Assembly (NCBI GenBank): GCA_965277435.1
Contig: OZ255821.1
Span: forward strand, 6,510,001-6,574,000
Source of the DNA: Bog-105 sp965277435
GTDB taxonomy: Bacteria > Acidobacteriota > Terriglobia > Bryobacterales > Bryobacteraceae
Reading direction: 5' to 3'
Length of the DNA: 64,000 nucleotides
How positions within the stretch are numbered: the stretch's first letter is position 1; every line of letters begins with the position of its first letter. The notes under the pieces are model-generated. The model saw only the letters and a program-made list of their open reading frames with translations, was not told the origin of the DNA and searched no databases. Position numbers and translations under genes: made by a program. Of the stretch, positions 18,202 through 26,126 are shown one piece after another.

Positions 18202-19077
18202 ATGCGGAAACTACTGGCCCTCGCCATGCTTTGCGCCTGCATTGCGTGCGCACAAACTGCCGGTCTCAGCGGCATCTGGAAAGCGGATTTACAGAAAAGC
18301 AAGCTCGGTAGTCCGCCCGGAGCACCGCCGCCCTCAAACTATCTAGTCCTCATCGAACAGAAAACCGCTGTCTTCAACCAGCGCACCAAGGAAGAAGCTC
18401 CGCAGATCGTGGAAACGACTGCTATCTGGGGCCAGCGCGGCGAACAGCGCTCCGTTCTCACCGTCTTCAACAACGGCAAACCAATTGTCCGGCCCTATCA
18501 AGGCGTTCCCACACGCCTCACTGCCTCGGTCCAAGGTGACACCCTCACCATCACGGGCGAGGTCTCCGGCCGCCCGAACATCTTCAAGCGCGTTTACACG
18601 CTTTCAGCCGACAAACAAACGCTGACGGTTGAGATCCTCAACACGAATGAGGGCAAGGAGACGGCCTCAACAGTCGTTCTGTCAAAGCAGCCGGATTCCG
18701 CTGCCGCACCCCTGCATGAACCCGAAGAACTGGCCCAGACACATTTCAAGAACGTGAAAACAGCTTCGCTGAAAGTCTTGCCGGAATCGGAGTTCATCAA
18801 TCAGATGCGCTACATTGCCTGGTCGCTCAATCGCGACTGCGAATTCTGCCACGTCGCTCACAAATTCGATTCCGATGACAAAGAAGAAAAACGCACCGCG
18901 CGCAAAATGATCGATATGGTGGCAGCCATCGATCAGAACAACTTCGATAATAAGCCGGAGGTCCGCTGCTTTACCTGCCACGAAGGCCATGCCCACCCGC
19001 TATCGCATCCGCAATTTCCGGAAGAGGCTGCGGCCGAACACGCTGCTCTGCCTCCTGCTCCTGCGTCAGCCCACTAG
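18202..19077 (+). CDS. Secreted dihaem cytochrome c-type protein
   Basis: A 291-residue exported protein with a signal peptide (MRKLLALAMLCACIACAQT). Residues 20-160 form a beta-rich lipocalin-like domain (LSGIWKADLQKSKLG). The C-terminal part resembles the cytochrome c subunit of photosynthetic reaction centres as often found in Acidobacteria. It has two haem-binding motifs, CEFCH near 214 and CFTCH near 255. It follows the MFS gene by 21 bases, but TATACT at 18185-18190, 11 bases before the ATG, may be its own -10 element. The function, presumably periplasmic electron transfer, is inferred only. Confidence 0.8.
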   Translation: MRKLLALAMLCACIACAQTAGLSGIWKADLQKSKLGSPPGAPPPSNYLVLIEQKTAVFNQRTKEEAPQIVETTAIWGQRGEQRSVLTVFNNGKPIVRPYQGVPTRLTASVQGDTLTITGEVSGRPNIFKRVYTLSADKQTLTVEILNTNEGKETASTVVLSKQPDSAAAPLHEPEELAQTHFKNVKTASLKVLPESEFINQMRYIAWSLNRDCEFCHVAHKFDSDDKEEKRTARKMIDMVAAIDQNNFDNKPEVRCFTCHEGHAHPLSHPQFPEEAAAEHAALPPAPASAH

Positions 19078-19121
19078 CTACTAACCGCAAAACAGCGCCA
19101 CGTGTTTACAGCAGCTTGCAG

Positions 19122-19145
19122 AGCCATGAGCGAAGCGATTGGAGT
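19122..19145 (+). repeat. 24-bp repeat related to the element at 23.7 kb
   Basis: These bases match 23781-23804 at 23 of 24 positions (AGCCATGRGCGAAGCGATTGG...). Flanking similarity is weaker, but both copies carry a TCAA-CG-TGGTT-like block further on. It lies in the 261-base non-coding stretch after the cytochrome gene, which shows no other recognisable feature. Confidence 0.6.
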
Positions 19146-19338
19146 CTATGGAATCTCCACCAGACCGCGTCTTCAACGGAGTGGTTTGGCATTGCTATTT
19201 TGCGCCTGATAGTAGCGAGCCAACCCGTATACTGGGACAGGTCGAAGCAATTTTGCTTTCGGCCGTCTGGCTGTCGTGTCTAGGTTCGACCGCTTGCTCC
19301 CTCACCCCATACCTGGCATTCAAGATTTGGAGCAAAGC

Positions 19339-19500
19339 ATGTCATTCAAGAGCGGCGATCGAGCTCGCGCCGATAAACATTCCAAGAAACGCCGCGTTCG
19401 GCGTAGCCAAATGCGGCTACTCCGCAAGGTGTCTACGCCAACGGTGGTAAAGCCGCGCGCCGAACAGTCCTCTGACGCGGGAGACGCAGTCAAAGAATAA
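19339..19500 (+). CDS. Small very basic protein, unknown function
   Basis: A 53-residue protein beginning MSFKSGDRARADKHSKKRR, with a dense run of Lys/Arg in the first half and a polar tail. The start ATG is preceded by GGAG at 19329-19332, an ordinary ribosome-binding distance. The composition suggests nucleic-acid or ribosome binding, but I do not recognise a family. It is convergent with another small basic protein whose stop is 5 bases away. Confidence 0.55.
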   Translation: MSFKSGDRARADKHSKKRRVRRSQMRLLRKVSTPTVVKPRAEQSSDAGDAVKE

Positions 19501-19505
19501 TCAAA

Positions 19506-19739
19506 TCAACTCGCCGTTCGAGCCGCACTCCCGGTCGACGCTGCTGCCGTGTTGCGGAACCCTCTACCGGATACCGCCATCTTCGGTTTGTTCCCGCGCG
19601 CATTTATATCGTCCGGCCTGCTTGCTTCCCGCGCTGCCTGTATTTCTTCCTCAGTGCGCAAGTCCGGTTCCGACACTTTCACCTTCATCTTCGCTCGCGC
19701 TACCTGCCGTTTATGCCGCTTTTCTAATCGCTTGTCCAT
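19506..19739 (-). CDS. Small basic protein, unknown function
   Basis: A 77-residue protein starting MDKRLEKRHKRQVARAKMK, with a basic helical first third, an acidic middle (EPDLRTEEEIQAAREA) and a Gly/Ala/Ser-rich tail. The uneven charge pattern looks like a real protein rather than a shadow, and no other gene overlaps it. It is convergent with the small protein at 19339. No family is recognised. Confidence 0.5.
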   Translation of the reverse strand: MDKRLEKRHKRQVARAKMKVKVSEPDLRTEEEIQAAREASRPDDINARGNKPKMAVSGRGFRNTAAASTGSAARTAS

Positions 19740-20088
19740 ACTTCACACTACAACGTTCGGCCCTCTCCGCGCATGGTCATAAATACCGTCTTTCATTCCT
19801 TTCGCTTCTCCCCAACTCATTCCCGTGTCTCAACCGTCAACCCACTTCCCGGCATCGGGAGAATACCCGAACCGCTCTCTCCAAACACCCCGTGAGCCTG
19901 CTCTAAACTATTGACAATAAAGCAATAGATTTATTTTCATTTAGCTGTGATCATCCGTCCGGCGCACCCCTCCTGCCGCTACCAATTATTACCGCCGATT
20001 CCCTTTATGGACGGTAAAAACTCTGACCCATCCATGCCGCGGCGCGCTAATTCGGACCATGTTTGCCCCCCTCCGTAGAATAGAAAAT
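19740..20088. other. Non-coding region upstream of gapA with promoter-like elements
   Basis: No convincing gene lies here. TTGACA at 19911-19916 is followed after 15 bases by TATTTT (19932-19937) within an AT-rich patch, a weak promoter candidate for gapA. A second possibility is TAGAAT at 20076-20081, which ends 7 bases before the gapA ATG and would give a leaderless mRNA. Confidence 0.35.
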
Positions 20089-21096
20089 ATGCCAATCAAG
20101 GTTGCTATCAACGGCTTCGGTCGTATCGGGCGAAATGTTGTCCGAGCGGGACTGCATAATCCGCAAGTCGAATTTGTCGCCGCGAACGATCTCACCGATA
20201 CCAAAACGCTTGCTCATCTTCTAAAGTACGATTCGATTCTCGGCCAGCTCGACGAAGACGTAAAAGCCGACGGCGACAGTGTCGTTGTAGGCGGCAAGAA
20301 GATCAAAATTTTCGCCATTAAAGACCCGGCCGAGATTGACTGGTCGAGTCTGGGCGCGCAAGTCGTAGTGGAATCAACCGGGCGCTTTACCGATGCCGCC
20401 GATGCGAAGAAACACCTGCGCGGGTCGGTCAAAAAAGTCATCATTTCAGCGCCCGCCAAGGGCGAAGATGTGACCATTGTGCTCGGTGTGAACGACAACA
20501 TGTACGATCCGGCCAAACACACCATCCTCTCGAACGCGTCCTGCACCACGAACTGCCTGGCCCCGCTCGTCAAAGTGCTGCACGATTCCTTCGGCATCGA
20601 AAAGGGTTCGATGACGACGATTCACAGCTACACCAACGACCAGAGCATCCTCGATTTTCCACACAAAGATCTGCGTCGCGCACGTGCCGCGGCGTTGAAC
20701 ATGATTCCGACGACCACCGGCGCGGCCAAAGCCATCGGATTGGTGGTTCCGGAGCTCAAAGGCAAGCTCGATGGCTATTCCATGCGCGTGCCCACGCCCG
20801 ATGTTTCGGTAGTAGATTTCGTGGCTGTGCTCAAGCGGGACACGACGAACGAAGAAGTGAACACTGCTCTCAAGACCGCCGCCGACGGGCCTTTAAAGGG
20901 CATTCTTTCCTATACCGACGACCCCGTTGTCTCGACCGACATGCTGCGTAATCCGCACAGTTCGATTGTCGATCTCGAACTCACGAAAGTGCTCGGCGGC
21001 AACCTGGTGAAAGTAGTTTCCTGGTACGACAACGAGTGGGGTTATTCCAGCCGCATTGTCGACCTGGTCGCCTTTATCGGCCAAAAAGGACTTTAA
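20089..21096 (+). CDS. gapA: Glyceraldehyde-3-phosphate dehydrogenase, type I
   Basis: GapA converts glyceraldehyde 3-phosphate to 1,3-bisphosphoglycerate in glycolysis. The NAD motif INGFGRIGRN is at residues 7-16, the catalytic cysteine is in SNASCTTNCLAP near 150, and WYDNEWGYS lies near the C-terminus. The ATG at 20089 (MPIKVAINGFG) gives 335 residues, the standard length. A start 30 bases upstream would add a non-homologous extension. It is convergent with the isocitrate dehydrogenase gene, 3 bases apart. Confidence 0.97.
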   Translation: MPIKVAINGFGRIGRNVVRAGLHNPQVEFVAANDLTDTKTLAHLLKYDSILGQLDEDVKADGDSVVVGGKKIKIFAIKDPAEIDWSSLGAQVVVESTGRFTDAADAKKHLRGSVKKVIISAPAKGEDVTIVLGVNDNMYDPAKHTILSNASCTTNCLAPLVKVLHDSFGIEKGSMTTIHSYTNDQSILDFPHKDLRRARAAALNMIPTTTGAAKAIGLVVPELKGKLDGYSMRVPTPDVSVVDFVAVLKRDTTNEEVNTALKTAADGPLKGILSYTDDPVVSTDMLRNPHSSIVDLELTKVLGGNLVKVVSWYDNEWGYSSRIVDLVAFIGQKGL

Positions 21097-21099
21097 CGT

Positions 21100-22110
21100 C
21101 TAGCCCTTCAAAGTCCGAATCACCGCGTCCGTAAATTCTTCCGCGGACGCGGTCCCTCCCACATCTCCCGTCAGGTGCTTGCCTTCGCGATACACGCTCT
21201 CAATCGCGCTCTGCAGTTTGTGCGCCCCTTCGGTCTCCCCCAGGTGAATCAGCATCATCACGGCCGAAAGCATCAGCGCGGTGGGGTTCGCTTTTCCCTG
21301 TCCCGCAATATCGGGCGCACTGCCATGGACTGCTTCGAAAACGGCATGACGCTCGCCCATGTTGGCGCCCGGCACAATGCCGAGCCCTCCCACTAATCCC
21401 GCCGCGAGATCGGAAACAATATCGCCATAAAGGTTCGGCAGCAGCAGTACATCGAACGTCTCCGGCCGCATCACCAGCTGCATCGAAGCGTTGTCAACAA
21501 TCAATTCTTTGTACAGGATTTCCGGGAAGTGGGCAGCGGTCTCGCGGCAGCATCTCAGAAACAAACCATCCGCCAGCTTCATAATATTCGCCTTGTGAAT
21601 CGCCACTACCTCTTTGCGCTTGTTCGTTCGCGCGTAATTGAAGGCGTAACGCGCAATGCGCTCGGAGGCAGTCCGCGTGATCACCTTCAAACTGGTGACC
21701 ACGTCTTTTACAATCTCGTGCTCGAGTCCGGAATAAAGATCCTCCGTATTTTCGCGGAAAATCACCATGTCAATGACGGTTCCGCTGAAGCGCGATTGAA
21801 TGCCGGGCAGCGTGCGCACCGGACGCACGTTGGCGAACAGATCGAGTGCCTTGCGGAGCGCCACGTTCACGCTTTGAAAACCACCCGCAATAGGCGTTGT
21901 GACGGGGCCTTTCAGTCCCACTTTCGTTTCGTTGAGAGAATCAAGCACGTACTGCGGCAGCGTTTTACCGGACTCCTGAATAATGGCTTCATTCAGTTCC
22001 ACGCGGCGCCAGCGAATGTCGACTCCCGTTGTCTCGACGGCGCGAATGGTTTTCTGTACGACTTCCGGGCCGATTCCATCACCGGGAATCAGGGTACAAA
22101 TATGGGGCAC
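21100..22110 (-). CDS. NAD-type isocitrate dehydrogenase (isocitrate/isopropylmalate family)
   Basis: A 336-residue beta-decarboxylating dehydrogenase, probably oxidising isocitrate in the TCA cycle. The opening IPGDGIGPEV and the substrate loop SVNVALRKALDLFANVRPV fit the NAD-dependent isocitrate dehydrogenase branch better than 3-isopropylmalate dehydrogenase. The metal-binding region NLYGDIVSDLAAGLVGGLG and FEAVHGSAPDIAGQ are intact. The frame is open 240 bases further upstream over purH, but homology begins at GTG 22110 (PHICTLIPGDG), which leaves 37 bases to the divergent purH start. Confidence 0.88.
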   Translation of the reverse strand: MPHICTLIPGDGIGPEVVQKTIRAVETTGVDIRWRRVELNEAIIQESGKTLPQYVLDSLNETKVGLKGPVTTPIAGGFQSVNVALRKALDLFANVRPVRTLPGIQSRFSGTVIDMVIFRENTEDLYSGLEHEIVKDVVTSLKVITRTASERIARYAFNYARTNKRKEVVAIHKANIMKLADGLFLRCCRETAAHFPEILYKELIVDNASMQLVMRPETFDVLLLPNLYGDIVSDLAAGLVGGLGIVPGANMGERHAVFEAVHGSAPDIAGQGKANPTALMLSAVMMLIHLGETEGAHKLQSAIESVYREGKHLTGDVGGTASAEEFTDAVIRTLKG

Positions 22111-22147
22111 AGTTCCGATTCTAGGCGGTCGCGCAAGAATGAGAGTT

Positions 22148-23698
22148 ATGCCTCGCATCGAACGGGCGCTGCTTAGCGTCACCGACAAAACAGGTCTGCT
22201 TCCCTTTGCCTCGCGCTTGCACGAAATGGGTATTGAGCTGATCTCTACTGGCGGCACCGCGAAACTGCTACGCGAGAACCATATTCCTGTGCGCGAAGTT
22301 TCCGAAATTACCGAATTTCCAGAGATGCTCGATGGCCGCGTCAAGACCATTCACCCGCGCATCGCCGGCGGTATCCTGGCCATTCGCTCCAATGCGGAGC
22401 ACATGAAGGCGCTCGAAACGCACGGCATTCCGCCGATCCAGTTGGTGGTCGTCAATCTGTATGCCTTCGAAAAGTATTCCGAGCAGCCTGGTATCACGCG
22501 CGAAATGCTTATCGAGAACATCGACATCGGCGGACCGACCATGATCCGGGCAGCCGCGAAGAATTTTCAGGACGTCGCGGTGCTGGTTGCACCCGATCAG
22601 TACGAAGCGGTGTTGCGCGAGATGGCAGAGCTCGGCGGCATTCTTGGCCCCGCTACCCATTGGAAACTGGCTCAGCAGGCCTTTTCGCATACCGCCGACT
22701 ACGACACCGCGGTTTCCAACCGGCTGCTGCAGATCGATGCGGTGGGGGCAACCGCCGATGGCGTGGATCTGCCGGCGCGCCTGCAGTTCTCCGCCGAGCG
22801 CACCGCGGTGCTCCGCTATGGAGAAAATCCGCACCAGCAAGCCGCGCTCTATCGCAGCGGGCACACCGGTATCGCCGGCGCTGAGCAGCTGCATGGCAAA
22901 GAGCTCTCCTACAACAATCTGGTCGATCTCGATGCAGCCTGGCAGCTTGTGCAGGAGTTCGATGGTAATGCCGCAGCCATTATCAAGCACACTAATCCTT
23001 GCGGCTGCGCGGAACAATCGTCGCAGGTCGACGCCTATCGGAAGGCGCTCGAAGCCGATCCCATTTCCGCTTTCGGCGGCGTGGTGGCCTTCAACCGCGA
23101 ACTCGACGAAGAAGCTGCGTCTGAAGTAGCCAGGCTGTTTGTGGAGGCGATTGCTGCGCCTGCTTTCTCCGCATCCGCGCTCGCAATTTTGACCCGGAAG
23201 AAAAATCTACGCCTGGTCAAAGTGGCGCCCACCAGGAAGCCCGAATTCGTGATTAAATCGATTTCCGGCGGCCTGCTCGCCCAAACGGCCGACCGCGCAC
23301 AGCTCAATCCCGCGGAACTCCAGATCCGCAGCAAACGAGAGCCTACTCCGGATGAAATGAAGGCGCTTTTATTCGGCTGGAAAGTGGCGAAACACGTGAA
23401 GTCGAATGCGATTGTCTATGCGCGTCCAGGGCAAACGATTTCGGTGGGCGCGGGACAGATGAGTCGTGTGGATAGCGTGAAAGTAGGCGCTATGAAAGCC
23501 GTGTTGCCGCTTGCTGGAACGGTCCTCGCTTCCGATGCCTTCTTTCCATTTCCAGATGGCGTGGAGCAAGCCGCTCAGCACGGCATTACCGCTGTGATCG
23601 AGCCGGGCGGCTCTGTGAAAGATGACGAAGTCATCGCCGCCGCCGACCGCTTGAACCTCGCGGTGGTATTTACCGGCATGCGACACTTCCGCCACTAG
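22148..23698 (+). CDS. purH: Bifunctional AICAR transformylase/IMP cyclohydrolase
   Basis: PurH performs the last two steps of IMP synthesis. The N-terminal MGS-like cyclohydrolase domain shows ALLSVTDKTGL and STGGTAKLL. The transformylase domain shows RYGENPHQQAALY near 220, KHTNPCG near 285 and GVEQAAQHGITAV near the end. The length of 516 residues is normal. ATG 22148 is chosen because homology starts there, although the frame is open further upstream. The stop codon lies inside the left terminal repeat of the 156-bp element that follows. Confidence 0.97.
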   Translation: MPRIERALLSVTDKTGLLPFASRLHEMGIELISTGGTAKLLRENHIPVREVSEITEFPEMLDGRVKTIHPRIAGGILAIRSNAEHMKALETHGIPPIQLVVVNLYAFEKYSEQPGITREMLIENIDIGGPTMIRAAAKNFQDVAVLVAPDQYEAVLREMAELGGILGPATHWKLAQQAFSHTADYDTAVSNRLLQIDAVGATADGVDLPARLQFSAERTAVLRYGENPHQQAALYRSGHTGIAGAEQLHGKELSYNNLVDLDAAWQLVQEFDGNAAAIIKHTNPCGCAEQSSQVDAYRKALEADPISAFGGVVAFNRELDEEAASEVARLFVEAIAAPAFSASALAILTRKKNLRLVKVAPTRKPEFVIKSISGGLLAQTADRAQLNPAELQIRSKREPTPDEMKALLFGWKVAKHVKSNAIVYARPGQTISVGAGQMSRVDSVKVGAMKAVLPLAGTVLASDAFFPFPDGVEQAAQHGITAVIEPGGSVKDDEVIAAADRLNLAVVFTGMRHFRH

Positions 23699-23849
23699 TG
23701 GAGTGTCGCGATGAAAAACGTTACCACGCGATGCAATTCCGGTCGCTCCGCTCGCGGCTCTGAAGCAGCATATTTTTCGAAGCCATGGGCGAAGCGATTG
23801 GAGTTCTTTACCTCAGTATCAAACGAAATGGTTGCGACACCCCACTAGT
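23694..23849. mobile_element. 156-bp MITE-like element with 16-bp terminal inverted repeats
   Basis: The ends are ACTAGTGGAGTGTCGC (23694-23709) and GCGACACCCCACTAGT (23834-23849), complementary at 15 of 16 positions. The interior has no reading frame and contains the 24-bp motif also found at 19122. The left end overlaps the last two codons of purH and supplies its TAG stop, and the right end stops 3 bases short of the phosphate permease stop. No clear target duplication is visible beyond the palindromic ACTAGT. A pure bidirectional terminator or a REP-type repeat is the alternative explanation. Confidence 0.5.
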
Positions 23850-23852
23850 AAT

Positions 23853-25340
23853 TTAGTGAACGCCGAAGAGATGTAACAGGATAAAGAGCGAGCCTGAAAA
23901 AATCGCAGCGCCCAGCAGCACGCATACTGGCAGCGTAAGAACCCATGCCAGGATGATGTTACGCAGCGTATCCGCCTGCAGGCCCGAGCGGTTGGCAAAC
24001 ATTGTACCCGCCACGCCCGAAGATAGAACGTGGGTGGTGCTGACCGGTAGTCCGAACCAGTCGGCGAGTCCGATCGTCCCCATCGCCACCAATTCGGCCG
24101 AAGCGCCCTGCCCGTAATTGAGATGTTCTTTGCCAATCTTTTCACCCACCGTAACCACGATCCGTTTCCAGCCGATCATGGTGCCGAAACCGAGAAAGCA
24201 GGCCACCGCCACCTTCACCCAGCCCGGAATATACTTGGTTTCTTTGTCGAGCTTTTTGTCATAATCGCCCAGATCTTTGACGAGCGCAGGATCGGCGATT
24301 TTCTTGCTCTTCAGGAGCTTGGCGCTGGTGGCGCTCATCAGGTAGATCTTGCTGCGAAACTCACGGCGCGCGTCTGTGGACAGATCGGTGTAGCTGGTTT
24401 TGCCCTGCAGGTCGGTCTCGATCTGATGATTGAGTCCGGCCGCGGCATTGAAGGTTTGGGGAGTTGCGACGCTCTTGGACTTCAGGAAGTCCGAAAGTTC
24501 GTCGGTGGCTTCCTTGCCATGCAGCGGATTCGGCCCCAGCTTATCGAGCGCAGGAGCCACCTTGTGGGAGTCCTGCACAATGGCCTGAATGTCGGAAGCT
24601 TTCGCGGCAGGATTGAGGGCAAATTGTGCCGGGAGAATCCCAACCAGAATAAGAACGACTAAACCCATACCTTTCTGACCGTCGTTCGAACCGTGGAAGA
24701 AGCTCACGCCCGTGCAAGTCAGCATCAGCAGACCGCGCACCCAGGGTGGCGGCGGTTTGTTGCCCTCGGGCGGCTGGTACAGCTCCGGACGCTTGATGAG
24801 TGCTTTGAAAATCAGCAGTAAGAGACCTGCTCCAACAAAGCCGATGATGGGCGAAATCAAAAGCGACGCGAACACTTCCTGCACCTTGCCCCAGTTGACG
24901 CCATCGCCGAAGACATGCCCCGGAGTCATGAGCGAGTTGGCCAGCCCGACGCCCATGATGGCGCCGATCAGGGTATGGGAACTAGAGGCAGGCAGCCCCA
25001 GATACCAGGTGCCCAGGTTCCAGATCATGGCCGAGATCAGCAGCGAGAAGACCATAGCAAAGCCCGCGCCTGAGCCGACATTCAAAACGAGCTCAACCGG
25101 CAGCAGCGCGACGATGCTGAAAGCCACTGCGCCATTCGAAGACAGAACTCCCAGTAAATTCCAGATGCCCGACCAGACCACGGCTACAGTGGGCTTCAGC
25201 GTGTGTGTGTAGATGACCGTGGCGACGGCATTCGCGGTGTCGTGAAAACCGTTTACCATCTCGAAGCCAAAAGCCAGGGCCAGGGCCAGCAACAGAAAGA
25301 TAGCGCTGCTAACAGGTAGGGTCTCGCCGAATAGGTGCAA
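23853..25340 (-). CDS. PiT-family inorganic phosphate transporter
   Basis: A 495-residue low-affinity phosphate permease. Both family signatures are present: GFHDTANAVAT near residue 35 in the N-terminal repeat and GLPVSTTHVLSSGVAG near 440 in the C-terminal repeat. About ten hydrophobic helices flank a hydrophilic central loop of some 150 residues. The frame is open up to 25370, but TTG 25340 has GAGGAG about 5 bases in front, so I prefer it. It is convergent with purH. Confidence 0.92.
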   Translation of the reverse strand: MHLFGETLPVSSAIFLLLALALAFGFEMVNGFHDTANAVATVIYTHTLKPTVAVVWSGIWNLLGVLSSNGAVAFSIVALLPVELVLNVGSGAGFAMVFSLLISAMIWNLGTWYLGLPASSSHTLIGAIMGVGLANSLMTPGHVFGDGVNWGKVQEVFASLLISPIIGFVGAGLLLLIFKALIKRPELYQPPEGNKPPPPWVRGLLMLTCTGVSFFHGSNDGQKGMGLVVLILVGILPAQFALNPAAKASDIQAIVQDSHKVAPALDKLGPNPLHGKEATDELSDFLKSKSVATPQTFNAAAGLNHQIETDLQGKTSYTDLSTDARREFRSKIYLMSATSAKLLKSKKIADPALVKDLGDYDKKLDKETKYIPGWVKVAVACFLGFGTMIGWKRIVVTVGEKIGKEHLNYGQGASAELVAMGTIGLADWFGLPVSTTHVLSSGVAGTMFANRSGLQADTLRNIILAWVLTLPVCVLLGAAIFSGSLFILLHLFGVH

Positions 25341-25477
25341 AGGTTCTCCTCGGGGCTGAGCGAGTGACAAGGCTCAGTCCGTTAGCATAGGAAACCGAGG
25401 TTACAGGCGAGTGAATCGTCTGGAGTTTGGGTAATGGTCTGAAGCTTTTTACGGCGCTAAACTAAGAAGGAATTGCC

Positions 25478-26104
25478 GTGGGAGCAAACTCGATGACAGT
25501 TACGACCGAGTTGGAATGGGGCGATGTGCAGGTGTTCCGCCCGAACGATCCGGCAGATGCAGACGCGGCGTTCGAGCGTGTATGGGAAATGAATCCCGAT
25601 GCCGCGATTGAACAGACTGCCGAGGGAGACATCCTGATTATGCCGCCAGCTGGGGGAGAAAGCGGAAACCAGAGCGAAGAGGCATGCTGGCAGTTGGGCG
25701 CCTGGGCGAGACGCGACGGCACGGGTAAGGTCTTCGACTCGAGTACGACGTTCCGATTACCGAATGGAGCCAAGCGTTCGCCCGATGCGGCCTGGGTGAG
25801 CAAAGAACGAATCCGTGCTTTGCCGCGCGAGACGCGTAAGGAATTTCTGCCCTTCGCGCCCGAGTTTGCGGTCGAAGTTCGGTCCCCAAGCGACCGGCGA
25901 AAACAACAGCGCGAAAAGTGCCTGGAATATGTCGCGAACGGCACGCTGGAGGCTTGGCTGATCGATCCGAAGAAGAGATCGGTCGACCTCTTTCTGACCG
26001 ACGGCAGCGTGATCGAACTGTCGAACGCGGAAAGTGTGACAAGCCGCCACTGGCCTTCTTTCACGATGGATTTGCGGCCGATCTGGGAGGGGTTGGATAT
26101 CTGA
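25478..26104 (+). CDS. Uma2 family (DUF820) putative endonuclease
   Basis: A 208-residue Uma2-family protein. The PD-(D/E)XK-type core runs from RSPDAAWVSKERI near residue 105 through FAVEVRSPSD near 130 to KCLEYVANGTLEAWLIDP near 150. The start is GTG at 25478 with AGAAGGA in front; ATG 25493 is an alternative. It is only distantly similar to the Uma2 protein at the left edge of the window. The family is often linked with mobile DNA, and its cellular role is unknown. Confidence 0.82.
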   Translation: MGANSMTVTTELEWGDVQVFRPNDPADADAAFERVWEMNPDAAIEQTAEGDILIMPPAGGESGNQSEEACWQLGAWARRDGTGKVFDSSTTFRLPNGAKRSPDAAWVSKERIRALPRETRKEFLPFAPEFAVEVRSPSDRRKQQREKCLEYVANGTLEAWLIDPKKRSVDLFLTDGSVIELSNAESVTSRHWPSFTMDLRPIWEGLDI

Positions 26105-26126
26105 AGGTAACGCACGCGGAAGAACT

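Noticed and set aside
21983..22147. N-terminal extension of purH
   Set aside because: The extra 55 residues lie over the isocitrate dehydrogenase coding region and resemble no PurH sequence; conserved sequence begins at 22148.
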